Origin: an uncultured Selenomonadaceae bacterium
GTDB lineage: Bacteria; Bacillota; Negativicutes; Selenomonadales; Selenomonadaceae
DNA: 17,762 bases
Assembly (NCBI GenBank): GCA_910579115.1
Contig: CAJTSO010000021.1
Location: 1 to 17,762, forward strand
Reading direction: 5' to 3'
Of the stretch, positions 5,974-13,019 are shown piece by piece (position 1 is the first letter of the stretch; each line of letters begins with the position of its first letter). The translations under genes and the position numbers were made by a program. The notes below the pieces were generated by a model. It worked only from the letters and a program-made list of their open reading frames with translations, did no database searches and was not told where the DNA came from.

Positions 5974-6810
5974 TTATTCCGCCTCAAGGGGCAGAGGCAT
6001 GGGACGATGGCCTCCGCCGTAACGGCCCCTGCCGTGAAAACCGGCTCCGAAGCCGCCCATCTCCTGCATTGCTCCCCAGAATGTTTCCCGATCTATGTTA
6101 TGGGCCTGGGCAACATCCTGCCACCAGTTATTGATCTTCTTTTCCTGCAAAATTTCCTTCACTCCGGTATTAGAGAGCTTTGCGATCACGGAAGCGCAGA
6201 AAATATCTCTCGGGCGATAGCCCTCTTCCAACAGGCCCTTCACCTGAGCCTTATCCATAGCCAGCCTGGCCGCTATATGGCCTGTCATTGCATCAGCCCT
6301 GGCTGCCCTCATCATAGCCGGGGAAACCCGCATAGCGGCATGTACATCCCCCCAGCTGTTTTCCGCCGTCTTGAACCGGATAACATTGGCAAAGGGCTGA
6401 TTTGAAGCCTTTGCCACAGCCGCCGCATGCATTATATCCCAAAGGCTCCGCTTGTCTTTACAGGCCGCCAGGATCTCCTTTTCATCCAAGCCGAAATCCC
6501 TCGCTATTTCCGCAGAAATCACCTTGTAATCCTTTTTATCCGGAACCCAGCCGCCCCGCTGAAAATCTGCTCCCCGCCAGTGTCCATTGTGCCAACCCCG
6601 CCATTCTGACCATTCAGGACAATTTTCTCCCGGCTGATTGTCATAATAGGGGCAGTCGCTCCGCCAAGGCCCGCCGCAGTTCCAGTCTCCATGATGTCTG
6701 TCCGCGGCGGCAAAAGAGGGATTCGCCGACCAGGCGGCAAAACCGCTGCCTGCGGCGAAGATGCCCAGCAGGGCGGCCGCCGCCAGTTTCTTCACATTCA
6801 TTTTTTTCAT
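5974..6810 (-). CDS. Exported protein with internally duplicated helical module, function unknown
   Basis: I do not recognise a named family. Residues 1-36 are a classic signal peptide (KK-rich start, AAAALLGIFAAGSGFAAW, cleavage probably near SFAAA), so the 278-residue product is exported. Residues 40-90 form a Trp/Gly/Asp-rich linker with four Cys (WNCGGPW, DCPYY, GENCPEW). Residues about 100-170 and 177-247 are two copies of one roughly 70-residue module: IARDFGLDEKEILAACKDK aligns with IAARLAMDKAQVKGLLEEG, LWDIMHAAAVAKASN with PRDIFCASVIAKLSN, and NSWGDVHAAMRVSPAMM with NWWQDVAQAHNIDRETF. The tail (GGFGAGFHGRGRYGGGHRP) is Gly/Arg-rich. A GTG at 6813 is open, but the ATG at 6808-6810 matches the conserved start of the paralogue upstream. 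That paralogue shares its signal peptide and lies in the same direction, so they are probably co-transcribed. Confidence 0.82.
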   Translation of the reverse strand: MKKMNVKKLAAAALLGIFAAGSGFAAWSANPSFAAADRHHGDWNCGGPWRSDCPYYDNQPGENCPEWSEWRGWHNGHWRGADFQRGGWVPDKKDYKVISAEIARDFGLDEKEILAACKDKRSLWDIMHAAAVAKASNQPFANVIRFKTAENSWGDVHAAMRVSPAMMRAARADAMTGHIAARLAMDKAQVKGLLEEGYRPRDIFCASVIAKLSNTGVKEILQEKKINNWWQDVAQAHNIDRETFWGAMQEMGGFGAGFHGRGRYGGGHRPMPLPLEAE

Positions 6811-6879
6811 CACCTGTGCAATCCTTTCTCATCACTGCTGTTTACCGTAAATTATCCTGACCGTATATCCTGATCATAA

Positions 6880-6924
6880 CGGTTCATTTTTGGAGGAACC
6901 CCGTCGCTCCCGTAAAATGAACCG
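6880..6924. repeat. 11-bp-arm inverted repeat between the two exported-protein genes
   Basis: CGGTTCATTTT (6880-6890) and AAAATGAACCG (6914-6924) are perfect complements around a 23-nt loop with an inner GGAG/CTCC pairing. There is no T-tract after it on the minus strand, so it is a weak terminator candidate; it may be an attenuator or protein site. It lies within the stretch that still resembles the longer paralogue's coding sequence. Confidence 0.55.
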
Positions 6925-6935
6925 CCCGCCCTTCT

Positions 6936-7175
6936 TTACCGTTCGTTGTCACGATACGAATCCCGACGATCCCGTCCATAATTTTCTCCCGGCTGGCGGT
7001 CATAACATTGCCCATCGTAGGGGCAGTCACCCCGCCGGGGCCCATCGCAGTTCCATCTGCCGTGGTGAGCAGCAGCCGGCGAAGGGCTGGCGGACCAAGC
7101 GGCAAAGCCGCCGCCTAAAGCGAAGATTCCAAGCAGAGCCGCCGCCGCAAATTTCTTTACATCCATCTTTTTCAT
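6936..7175 (-). CDS. Short exported paralogue (signal peptide and linker only), probably truncated duplicate
   Basis: A 79-residue product nearly identical at its N-terminus to the next gene: KKMDVKKFAAAALLGIFALG against KKMNVKKLAAAALLGIFAAG, then HHGRWNCDGP, GDCPYDGQ and RQPGENYG matching HHGDWNCGGP, SDCPYYDN and NQPGENCP. It keeps the signal peptide and Cys-containing linker but lacks both helical modules. In the same frame past the TAA (6936-6938), the codons read on to another TAA at 6852-6854 and include GGSFYGSDGVPP, which lines up with the paralogue's RGADFQRGGWVP. This looks like a duplicated gene cut short, first by deletion of its 3' part and then by a nonsense codon. The ATG at 7173-7175 is preferred over that at 7187, which sits inside the ribosome site AAAGGATG. 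It may be a pseudogene or a functional small secreted protein. Confidence 0.65.
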   Translation of the reverse strand: MKKMDVKKFAAAALLGIFALGGGFAAWSASPSPAAAHHGRWNCDGPRRGDCPYDGQCYDRQPGENYGRDRRDSYRDNER

Positions 7176-7371
7176 GATCGATTCCATCCTTTCTGTTTTT
7201 TAATATTTCTCAAAAATTATCATGGCTGTATCGTAACGGGAAAAAATTAGAATCCAAGGGTAATTATATTAGAACTGGATTAAAAAAGCAATGAAGGGAA
7301 AATGACAGGCTGAAGCCATACAGTGAAAAAATACCGGCTTTTTTGAACGGTCTGCCAGGGGCGTTTTGTCC

Positions 7372-7400
7372 TTGTAATCGTCCCTTTGCAATGCTATACT
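7372..7400 (+). promoter_or_regulatory. Promoter of the Sel1-repeat gene
   Basis: TTGTAA (7372-7377), a 17-bp spacer and TATACT (7395-7400) lie about 100 nt before the ATG. The 312-bp gap 7188-7499 otherwise holds the divergent start region of the exported-protein genes, A/T-rich DNA and no gene that I can support. Confidence 0.7.
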
Positions 7401-7499
7401 GGCTTTGTAAGAACAGGTGAATCGTCAATAGAGTGTCCCTTTTACCGGAAAAGAATGACTTCCTTAAGGAGCAGCTCATGAAGCGAAGGAGGAATCACA

Positions 7500-8780
7500 A
7501 TGAAACTGCTGCGTTCTATGCTATTGGTTACAGCGCTGATTTGCATTGCCCTCTCCCCTGCCGGTTATGCCCGAAGCAACGGCGGGAATAATCAGGAGCA
7601 CTTAACCCCGGCTGATTATGTCGACCAGCTGCGGGAAAAAGCCGAACAAGGTGATGCAGATGCCCAGTGTAATCTTGGCGGTTGCTATGAATATGGCCAC
7701 GGAGTCCCACAGGACTATGGCGAGGCAGTAAAATGGTACCGAAAAGCAGCAGTTCAAGGTCTTTCCTTGGCCCAGTATAGCCTTGGCGCTTGCTATGAAC
7801 AAGGCCACGGTGTACAGCAAAATTATAGCGAGGCAATAAGCTGGTATAGCAAAGCAACGGAACAGGGCCTTGCCTTTGCTCAGTTTAGACTTGGCGCTTG
7901 CTATGAACAGGGCCACGGTGTGCCGCAGAACTATGACGAGGCAGTAACTTGGTATCGGAAAGCGGCGGAACAAGGCCTTGACTTGGCCCAAGTCTGTCTT
8001 GGCACTTGCTATACACATGGTCGCGGAGTGCCGCAGGACTATGCCGAGGCTGTAAGCTGGTATCGGAAAGCAGCCGAGCAGGGTCTTGCAGCCGCCCAAA
8101 ATGCTCTTGGCCTTTGCTATGAGTATGGTCTGGGGGTGCAACAAAATTTTAGCGAGACGGTAAGCTGGTATCAGAAAGCGGCAGTTCAAGATTTTGCATG
8201 GGCCCAGTATTATCTTGGCCTTTGCTATGAACAGGGCCACGGAGTACAGCAAAATTATAACGAAGCAGTAAGCTGGTATCGCAAAGCAGCCGAGCAAGAT
8301 CTTGCACAAGCCCAGCTTGTCCTTGGCCTCTGCTATGAAAAAGGTCGGGGCGTACAGCAAAATTATAGCGAGGCGGTAAGCTGGTACCGGAAAGCGGCAG
8401 AGCAGGGGCTTGACCTGGCCCAGTATTATCTTGGCCTTTGCTATGAAGATGGCTGGGTAATACAGAAAAATTATAGTAAGGCAGTAAGCTGGTATCGGAA
8501 AGCAGCCGAACAGGGCCATGCCGACGCTCAGTATAATCTTGCCCTTTGCTATGCCAACGGTCAGGGAATACAGCAAAGTTATAGCGAGGCGGTCAAATGG
8601 TATCGGAAAGCAGCGAACCAAGGACACGCACTGGCCCAAAACAATCTTGGCGTTTGCTATGAATATGGACAAGGGGTACCGCAAGACTATGGTCAGGCAG
8701 TAACCTGGTGGATAAAATCAGCCGATCAAGGTAATGAAACCGCCAAAAATAATCTTAAAAGACATGGATTTTCCGATTAA
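7500..8780 (+). CDS. Exported Sel1-like repeat protein, ten 36-residue repeats
   Basis: Residues 1-25 are a signal peptide (KLLRSMLLVTALICIALSPA, then GYARS), so the 426-residue protein acts outside the cytoplasmic membrane. Residues 48-407 are ten back-to-back Sel1-like repeats of exactly 36 residues with the form AEQG-x4-AQ-x2-LGLCYE-x-GHGVQQNYSEAVSWYRKA, and residues 408-426 are a partial capping repeat. Sel1 repeats are paired helices that stack into a curved solenoid used for protein-protein contacts in signalling or envelope complexes. Every repeat has Cys at its position 15 (C-Y), with two extra Cys in repeats 1 and 4. The DNA is visibly more A+T-rich than its neighbours, and the repeats are near-identical, pointing to recent expansion. 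Start: ATG at 7500 with AAGGAGG 7 nt upstream. The partner is unknown; it is a single-gene unit. Confidence 0.93.
   Translation: MKLLRSMLLVTALICIALSPAGYARSNGGNNQEHLTPADYVDQLREKAEQGDADAQCNLGGCYEYGHGVPQDYGEAVKWYRKAAVQGLSLAQYSLGACYEQGHGVQQNYSEAISWYSKATEQGLAFAQFRLGACYEQGHGVPQNYDEAVTWYRKAAEQGLDLAQVCLGTCYTHGRGVPQDYAEAVSWYRKAAEQGLAAAQNALGLCYEYGLGVQQNFSETVSWYQKAAVQDFAWAQYYLGLCYEQGHGVQQNYNEAVSWYRKAAEQDLAQAQLVLGLCYEKGRGVQQNYSEAVSWYRKAAEQGLDLAQYYLGLCYEDGWVIQKNYSKAVSWYRKAAEQGHADAQYNLALCYANGQGIQQSYSEAVKWYRKAANQGHALAQNNLGVCYEYGQGVPQDYGQAVTWWIKSADQGNETAKNNLKRHGFSD
7641..8720 (+). repeat. Ten tandem 108-bp coding repeats (Sel1)
   Basis: The DNA encoding the ten 36-residue repeats forms a 1080-bp tandem array without spacer. 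Blocks such as CTTTGCTATGAA and AGCTGGTATCGGAAAGCAG recur at 108-bp steps. Such arrays change length by recombination and can be collapsed in assemblies. Confidence 0.9.
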
Positions 8781-8811
8781 CTATACGTATTCCTAGAGCA
8801 AACCACTCTAA

Positions 8812-8920
8812 GCCTCCCCTTTAGGGGAGGTGCCCGAAGGGCGGAGGGGTGATAAAGAAATCGAATTGCTGGCTTATCTGCACCCCTCAGGCGGCTTCGC
8901 TGCCAGCTCCCCTGGGAGCC
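8812..8920. repeat. Palindromic intergenic repeat element with two hairpin halves
   Basis: The left half (8812-8851) begins GCCTCCCCTTTAGGGGAGG and ends GGAGGGGTG; the right half (8881-8920) begins CACCCCTC and ends AGCTCCCCTGGGAGCC. Each half folds on itself with small inner hairpins (GCCCGAAGGGC on the left; GGCGGCTTCGCTGCC on the right), and the two halves are also complementary to each other (GGAGGGGTG with CACCCCTC). This layout resembles the short palindromic intergenic repeats scattered in many Bacillota genomes. No coding capacity is credible in the element or in the rest of the gap 8781-9004. Confidence 0.7.
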
Positions 8921-8951
8921 AATCAGGCGAGTTAGAGGTTACCGGTAAGGT

Positions 8952-8993
8952 AAAACGAGGCCGGATCAGAAGATCGCGGGCCGGCCCCGTTTT
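8952..8993. terminator. Bidirectional terminator between the Sel1 gene and the ABC operon
   Basis: AAAACGAGGCCGG (8952-8964) pairs with CCGGCCCCGTTTT (8981-8993; one G-T pair), flanked by A and T runs. It is followed by TTTTATTT on the plus strand and by a T run on the minus strand, so it can end both convergent transcripts. Confidence 0.85.
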
Positions 8994-9004
8994 TTATTTA
9001 CTTT

Positions 9005-10084
9005 TTATTCCTTTTCCCGATACCAGAAGGGACGGAGCAGCTTGATAGCCGCAGTGTCTCCCACCTCCGGGCCCGGGGCCCGGCGGCCCTTCTGCACTCG
9101 CATCAGCTGTTCGCCAATTTTGAGCTGGTAGTCTATGATTTCACCCAGATAAGCCTTGCGGGTGACGACGCCCTTAATGGACTCCGGTTCATCGTTGGCC
9201 ACGAAGTCGATTTCCGAGGGACGGCTGGCCAGCGACAGGGTTCCCTCTCCCTTCAGGTCATCGGGAACCGCCCAATGAGCGGGGATCGAGCAGCCACCGG
9301 CGACGGCGGCTTTCCCCCCATCGTTGCCCACGGTGAGGAAGTTGGACAGGCCGATAAAGCTGAAGACGAATTTGTTGGCCGGATGGTTGTAGATATTCAG
9401 CGGAGTATCGATCTGCTGAACTACCCCCAGCTTCATGACGAGGATCCTGTCCGACAGGGCCATCGCCTCAGACTGGTCATGGGTCACATAGATGATGGAA
9501 AAGCCGTACTTCTGCTGCAAGTCCTTTATCTCGAACCGCATTTCCTCCCGGAGATGGGGATCGAGAGAGGACAGTGGCTCATCCAGAAGCATTACGTCCG
9601 GATTGATGGCCAGGGCCCGGGCCAGAGCCACCCGCTGCTTACCGCCGCCGGACAGAAAGTCCGGGGATTCATCCTTGGTCTTCAGCAGGTTTGTGGCCCG
9701 CAGGGCGTCGGTGGTCCGGCGGTCGATTTCTCCCGCCTCAAGGTTTCTTATGCGGAGGGGGAAGGCCACATTCTCATAAACCGAGAGGTGAGGCCAGACG
9801 GCGAAGGCCTGGAAAACCATGCCGAAGTTCCTCTTCTCCGGGGGGAGATAGTGATTTTTCTTCGGAGAGGAAAGCAGGTTGTCCCCAACCCAGACCTCTC
9901 CCTCGGACAAATCCTCAAAGCCCGCAACCATGCGGAGAGTAGTGGTCTTGCCGCAGCCGGAGGGACCCAGCATGGAGAAGCACTCCCCCTTGCCGATGTT
10001 GTAGGAGAGATTATCAACGGCAGTAACATCGCCGAAGCGCTTTGTAACGTTTACAAGGCGTACATATTCAGATTCCGAAGCCAT
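9005..10084 (-). CDS. ABC importer ATP-binding protein 2 (FbpC/PotA-like), with LSGGG signature
   Basis: The last gene of the ABC importer operon, a cytoplasmic ATPase of 359 residues. The ATG at 10082-10084 lies 1 nt past the permease stop with AGGTG upstream; a GTG at 10093 is less well placed. Walker A GPSGCGKT is at 40-47, Walker B VMLLDEP at 164-170, and the H-loop His at 202 (YVTHDQ). The signature is LSGGGKQRVALARAL (144-158), where family members normally have LSGGQ, so one residue of the ATP-sandwiching motif is changed. The C-terminal third (from about 240) is the regulatory TOBE-like region of the Fe3+/spermidine/phosphonate-type ATPases. It is only moderately similar to ATPase 1 in the same operon, so the transporter probably uses an ATPase heterodimer. 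The substrate is unresolved. Confidence 0.92.
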   Translation of the reverse strand: MASESEYVRLVNVTKRFGDVTAVDNLSYNIGKGECFSMLGPSGCGKTTTLRMVAGFEDLSEGEVWVGDNLLSSPKKNHYLPPEKRNFGMVFQAFAVWPHLSVYENVAFPLRIRNLEAGEIDRRTTDALRATNLLKTKDESPDFLSGGGKQRVALARALAINPDVMLLDEPLSSLDPHLREEMRFEIKDLQQKYGFSIIYVTHDQSEAMALSDRILVMKLGVVQQIDTPLNIYNHPANKFVFSFIGLSNFLTVGNDGGKAAVAGGCSIPAHWAVPDDLKGEGTLSLASRPSEIDFVANDEPESIKGVVTRKAYLGEIIDYQLKIGEQLMRVQKGRRAPGPEVGDTAAIKLLRPFWYREKE

Positions 10085-10085
10085 G

Positions 10086-11783
10086 TTACTCACCTTCCTT
10101 CTTTGTCAGCTTGTTGATGATGGTCTGCCCCACCACGATGATGATGAGGGCGATACCGGCCAGAGCCGCGGACATAACCGTTTCTCCATCCTCGTTGAGG
10201 GTGTAAATGGCCACGCCGATGGTGCGGGTGGTAGGCGCGTAAAGCATGATGGAGACGGTGAGCTCACGGAGAGCCGGCAGGAAAATCAGGAAGAAGGCCG
10301 CCAGCATACCGGGCCGCACCAGGGGGATAACGATGTCCCGCAGGGACTGCCACATGGTAGCGCCACAGGAGCGGGCCGCCTCCACCAGGGAGTCGTGTAC
10401 CTGCTCCAGAGCCGCCGAGTTGGCTTTCAGGGAGAAAGCCATGTAACGGGCGATGTAGGCCACCAGAATGATCCATACGGTATTGTAAAGATTGACGCCG
10501 AACTGGCCGCTCCAGGCCAGGATAACGCCGAGAGCGATAACGGAACCCGGCACGGAGAAGGGCAGCATTCCCAGGAACTCAAGGATGCCCTTGCCCCGAA
10601 CGTTCATCTTGACGATAACGTAGGATATCATCACGCCGGCAAACATGGTGATGATAGCCGCCGTAAAGCCCAGCCAGACGCTGTTGAAGATGGCGTCCTT
10701 GGTAACCTGAAAGTCAAAAAGGATGAACTTATAGTTATCAAGGGACAGATTCTCCGGCGTAAAGGGCAGGCCGTAGGTGGAGAGACCGCCCACCAGGAAA
10801 ATCACCACCGTCGGCAGGATAATGGTGAAGCCGATATAGAGGAAGCAGAAAATCAGGAGCGGCCAGCGCAGTCCCCGGAGCTTCAGCTCCATGGGGCGGA
10901 AGGACTTACCGCCGATGATCTGATAGTGGCCGGAGCCGAGGATTTTCCGCTGGGCCCAGATGATCAGGGCCGCGCTGATGACCAGCACCGTAGCCAGAAT
11001 GGTGCCGGTTCGGATGGAGGCAAAGCTTCCGGCGGACTGGTGGATGCGCTCGTAAATCAGCGTGGGGATATTGTAGATGCCGTTTTCAATGCCCAGCACC
11101 GCCACGGTCCCGAAGTGGGCCATGGAGTAAAGCATAATCAGGAGCGCGCCGGACAGGATGGAGGGCAGTACCAGCGGGATGGTTATCTTTCTGGTAATGG
11201 TGAACAGTCCCGCGCCGGAAATCCGGGCCGACTCCTCCAAGGTAGGATCCATGCGCTCAAGGGCGCCGCAAACCTGAATGAAGACGAAGGGGAACAGGTA
11301 CATTACCTCAACGGCGCTGATGCCCCAGTAGGTATAAACGTTGAAAATCGGGCCCTCAAAGCCGAAATTTTCGATAAAGAAACGGTTGATAAAGCCCGCG
11401 TTGGGCGACAGGAGCATTTTCCAGGCCAACGCTCCGATAAAGGAGGGGAGCATAAAGGGAACCAGGAACATACTCTTCATGAAGGATTTATAAGGAAGAT
11501 CCGTGCGGGTAACCAGCCAGGCGAAGAACGTGCCCACGATGGTGGAGCCGACGGTGGTTCCGCCGGCGATGATCAGGGAGTTCATCAACGCCTGGAATAT
11601 TTCCTCCTCTTCCCACAATACCTTCAGGGCATTGGCAAATTCAAAGTGATCCTCCACCCAGACCGCGTTGAAGAAAATAAGCAGTACCGGGAAGGCCACC
11701 ACGATCACCAGGATGGCAATGGAAATAAAGAGGATGACCTGAGCAACCCCGAAGGAGCTGCTGTTTTTCACTGTGCTGTTCAT
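10086..11783 (-). CDS. ABC importer permease, fused two-half FbpB-like protein
   Basis: A 565-residue inner-membrane permease in which two ABC permease halves of about 280 residues are joined in one chain, as in FbpB/ThiP-type proteins. About 12 hydrophobic segments can be seen, starting with VILFISIAILVIVVAFPVLL. Each half has an EAA loop, the docking site for an ATPase: EESARISGAGLFTITRKITI (183-202) and VEAARSCGATMWQSLRDIVI (467-486). The two loops differ, which fits docking of two different ATPases. The ATG overlaps the ATPase 1 stop (ATGA), and the ATPase 2 ATG follows its stop by 1 nt, so translation is coupled on both sides. The family moves Fe3+, 2-aminoethylphosphonate, thiamine or hexose phosphate across the membrane. 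Confidence 0.94.
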   Translation of the reverse strand: MNSTVKNSSSFGVAQVILFISIAILVIVVAFPVLLIFFNAVWVEDHFEFANALKVLWEEEEIFQALMNSLIIAGGTTVGSTIVGTFFAWLVTRTDLPYKSFMKSMFLVPFMLPSFIGALAWKMLLSPNAGFINRFFIENFGFEGPIFNVYTYWGISAVEVMYLFPFVFIQVCGALERMDPTLEESARISGAGLFTITRKITIPLVLPSILSGALLIMLYSMAHFGTVAVLGIENGIYNIPTLIYERIHQSAGSFASIRTGTILATVLVISAALIIWAQRKILGSGHYQIIGGKSFRPMELKLRGLRWPLLIFCFLYIGFTIILPTVVIFLVGGLSTYGLPFTPENLSLDNYKFILFDFQVTKDAIFNSVWLGFTAAIITMFAGVMISYVIVKMNVRGKGILEFLGMLPFSVPGSVIALGVILAWSGQFGVNLYNTVWIILVAYIARYMAFSLKANSAALEQVHDSLVEAARSCGATMWQSLRDIVIPLVRPGMLAAFFLIFLPALRELTVSIMLYAPTTRTIGVAIYTLNEDGETVMSAALAGIALIIIVVGQTIINKLTKKEGE

Positions 11784-12886
11784 TCGAGAATCGCCCCCTT
11801 CAGTTTTTCTGCCTCGAACCAGTGGAGATCAAGGAAGCTGATATAGCATTCGTCCCCGGCCTTAAACAAGAGGTTCTCGCTGATGGCCAGGTGGGTCTCC
11901 AGATTGGTTCGGAGGGTGGTACCGTCGATCTCCACCAGGTAGTCCATCATGGCTCCCAGGAAGTTGGCCCGGCGGATTACACCCTTCAGTGTCTTTCCCG
12001 GTTCGGCGGCTCGGGAAATCTTTACGTCGGAAGGCCGGAAGCCCGCTACCCAGTCAACCACCCCCCCGGAATTTTCCGGCGGCTGCCAGGGGATTTCCTG
12101 ACTACCGGTACCAGCCAGATACCGGCCGCCATCCAAGCGGGCGGCCAGGAAGTTGGCGATGCCCATAAAGTTGAAGACAAAGGGATTCACCGGCTGCTCA
12201 AAAATCTCGTAGGGGGTGCCGATCTGCTGAATGATGCCCTTGTCATTCATTATGGCCACCCGGTCAGAGATGGCCAGGCCGATTTCCTGGTCGTGGGTAA
12301 CGTAGAGAACCGTTACCCCCAGCTTCCGCTGGAGCTCCTTGATCTCGAAGCGCATTTCCTCGCGGAGATTGGCGTCAAGGTTGGCGATAGGTTCATCCAG
12401 CAGCAGGAGATTGGGCTTGGCTACCAGGGCCCGGGCCAGGGCGACACGCTGCTGCTGGCCGCCGGAAAGCTCGGAGGGATAGCGCTTCTCCAGGCCGCCC
12501 ATGGCCACCAGATCCACCATCTCCATTACCCGCTGCTCGATTTCCTCCTTGGGGCGCTTGGCAATCTTCAGGGGGTATGCAATGTTTTCAAAAACTGTCA
12601 TATGCGGCCACACGGCATAGTCCTGGAACACGACCCCGATCGCCCGGTTCTCCGGGGGAACATTAAGGCGCTCCGCCGGGTCGGCAACCAGGGTTTCGTC
12701 AATGTAGAGCTTTCCTGCATCCGGCACTTCAAAACCGGCGATCAGACGGAGCAATACAGTTTTTCCACAGCCTGATGGTCCCAACAGGGTGAAGCATTCG
12801 CCTTTGTGAATATCCAGTGTCAAATCATTCAGGACATGGTGGTCGGCATATGCTTTTGAAACCCCCTCAATATGGATAAAATCCAT
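11780..12886 (-). CDS. ABC importer ATP-binding protein 1 (FbpC/PotA-like)
   Basis: A 368-residue ATPase that energises the importer encoded around it. All canonical motifs are intact: Walker A GPSGCGKT (36-43), Q-loop VVFQDY (85-90), signature LSGGQQQRVALARAL (140-154), Walker B LLLLDEP (160-166) and H-loop His198 (YVTHDQ). From about residue 240 a TOBE-type domain follows (GFRPSDVKI, GVIRRANFLGAMMDYLVEID). The ATG at 12884-12886 has a strong ribosome site, AGGAGGA, about 7 nt upstream. Its stop overlaps the permease start by 4 nt. It lies 133 bp downstream of the binding-protein gene, past a terminator hairpin, so it is probably expressed at a lower level by read-through. The canonical signature here contrasts with that of ATPase 2. 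Confidence 0.94.
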   Translation of the reverse strand: MDFIHIEGVSKAYADHHVLNDLTLDIHKGECFTLLGPSGCGKTVLLRLIAGFEVPDAGKLYIDETLVADPAERLNVPPENRAIGVVFQDYAVWPHMTVFENIAYPLKIAKRPKEEIEQRVMEMVDLVAMGGLEKRYPSELSGGQQQRVALARALVAKPNLLLLDEPIANLDANLREEMRFEIKELQRKLGVTVLYVTHDQEIGLAISDRVAIMNDKGIIQQIGTPYEIFEQPVNPFVFNFMGIANFLAARLDGGRYLAGTGSQEIPWQPPENSGGVVDWVAGFRPSDVKISRAAEPGKTLKGVIRRANFLGAMMDYLVEIDGTTLRTNLETHLAISENLLFKAGDECYISFLDLHWFEAEKLKGAILE

Positions 12887-12972
12887 TTTGGGTTCCTCCT
12901 AAACGCGTTTGCCGCGAACCAACAACAGTTGGCTACGCAGACAAAACGGTATTTACCTTTCTTTTTTTACTT

Positions 12973-13008
12973 AAAAAACGGCGACGGAACATAACTGTTC
13001 CGCCGCCG
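12973..13008 (-). terminator. Intra-operon terminator/attenuator after the binding-protein gene
   Basis: On the minus strand a 13-bp stem (TGTTCCGCCGCCG at 12996-13008 with CGGCGACGGAACA at 12979-12991, one mismatch, loop TAAC) is followed by TTTTTT. It lies 11 nt after the binding-protein stop and before ATPase 1. The 12887-12972 stretch that follows has only small hairpins (CCAAC/GTTGG, CGCG/CGCG) and no obvious second promoter. Confidence 0.85.
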
Positions 13009-13019
13009 CAGTACCGGCC

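Noticed and set aside
7264..7479. 71-codon frame on the minus strand in the gap before the Sel1 gene
   Set aside because: No ribosome site before its ATG, and it overlaps the Sel1 promoter region.
7602..8684. 360-codon open frame opposite the Sel1 gene
   Set aside because: It is a periodic shadow of the 108-bp repeats; repeated hydrophobic stretches come from antisense codons, not membrane segments.
8830..9045. 71-codon frame on the plus strand after the Sel1 gene
   Set aside because: It lies across the palindromic repeat and the bidirectional terminator and has no domain.
10083..11846. 587-codon open frame on the plus strand
   Set aside because: It is the exact antisense of the fused permease; its His/Gly/Gln/Asp-rich translation has no domain, and the minus-strand permease has full family motifs. 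It is a shadow caused by GC-rich codon use.
12986..13001. GAAC...GTTC dyad resembling a LexA box
   Set aside because: The spacer is 6 rather than 4 bases and the dyad is the stem of the terminator after the binding-protein gene.
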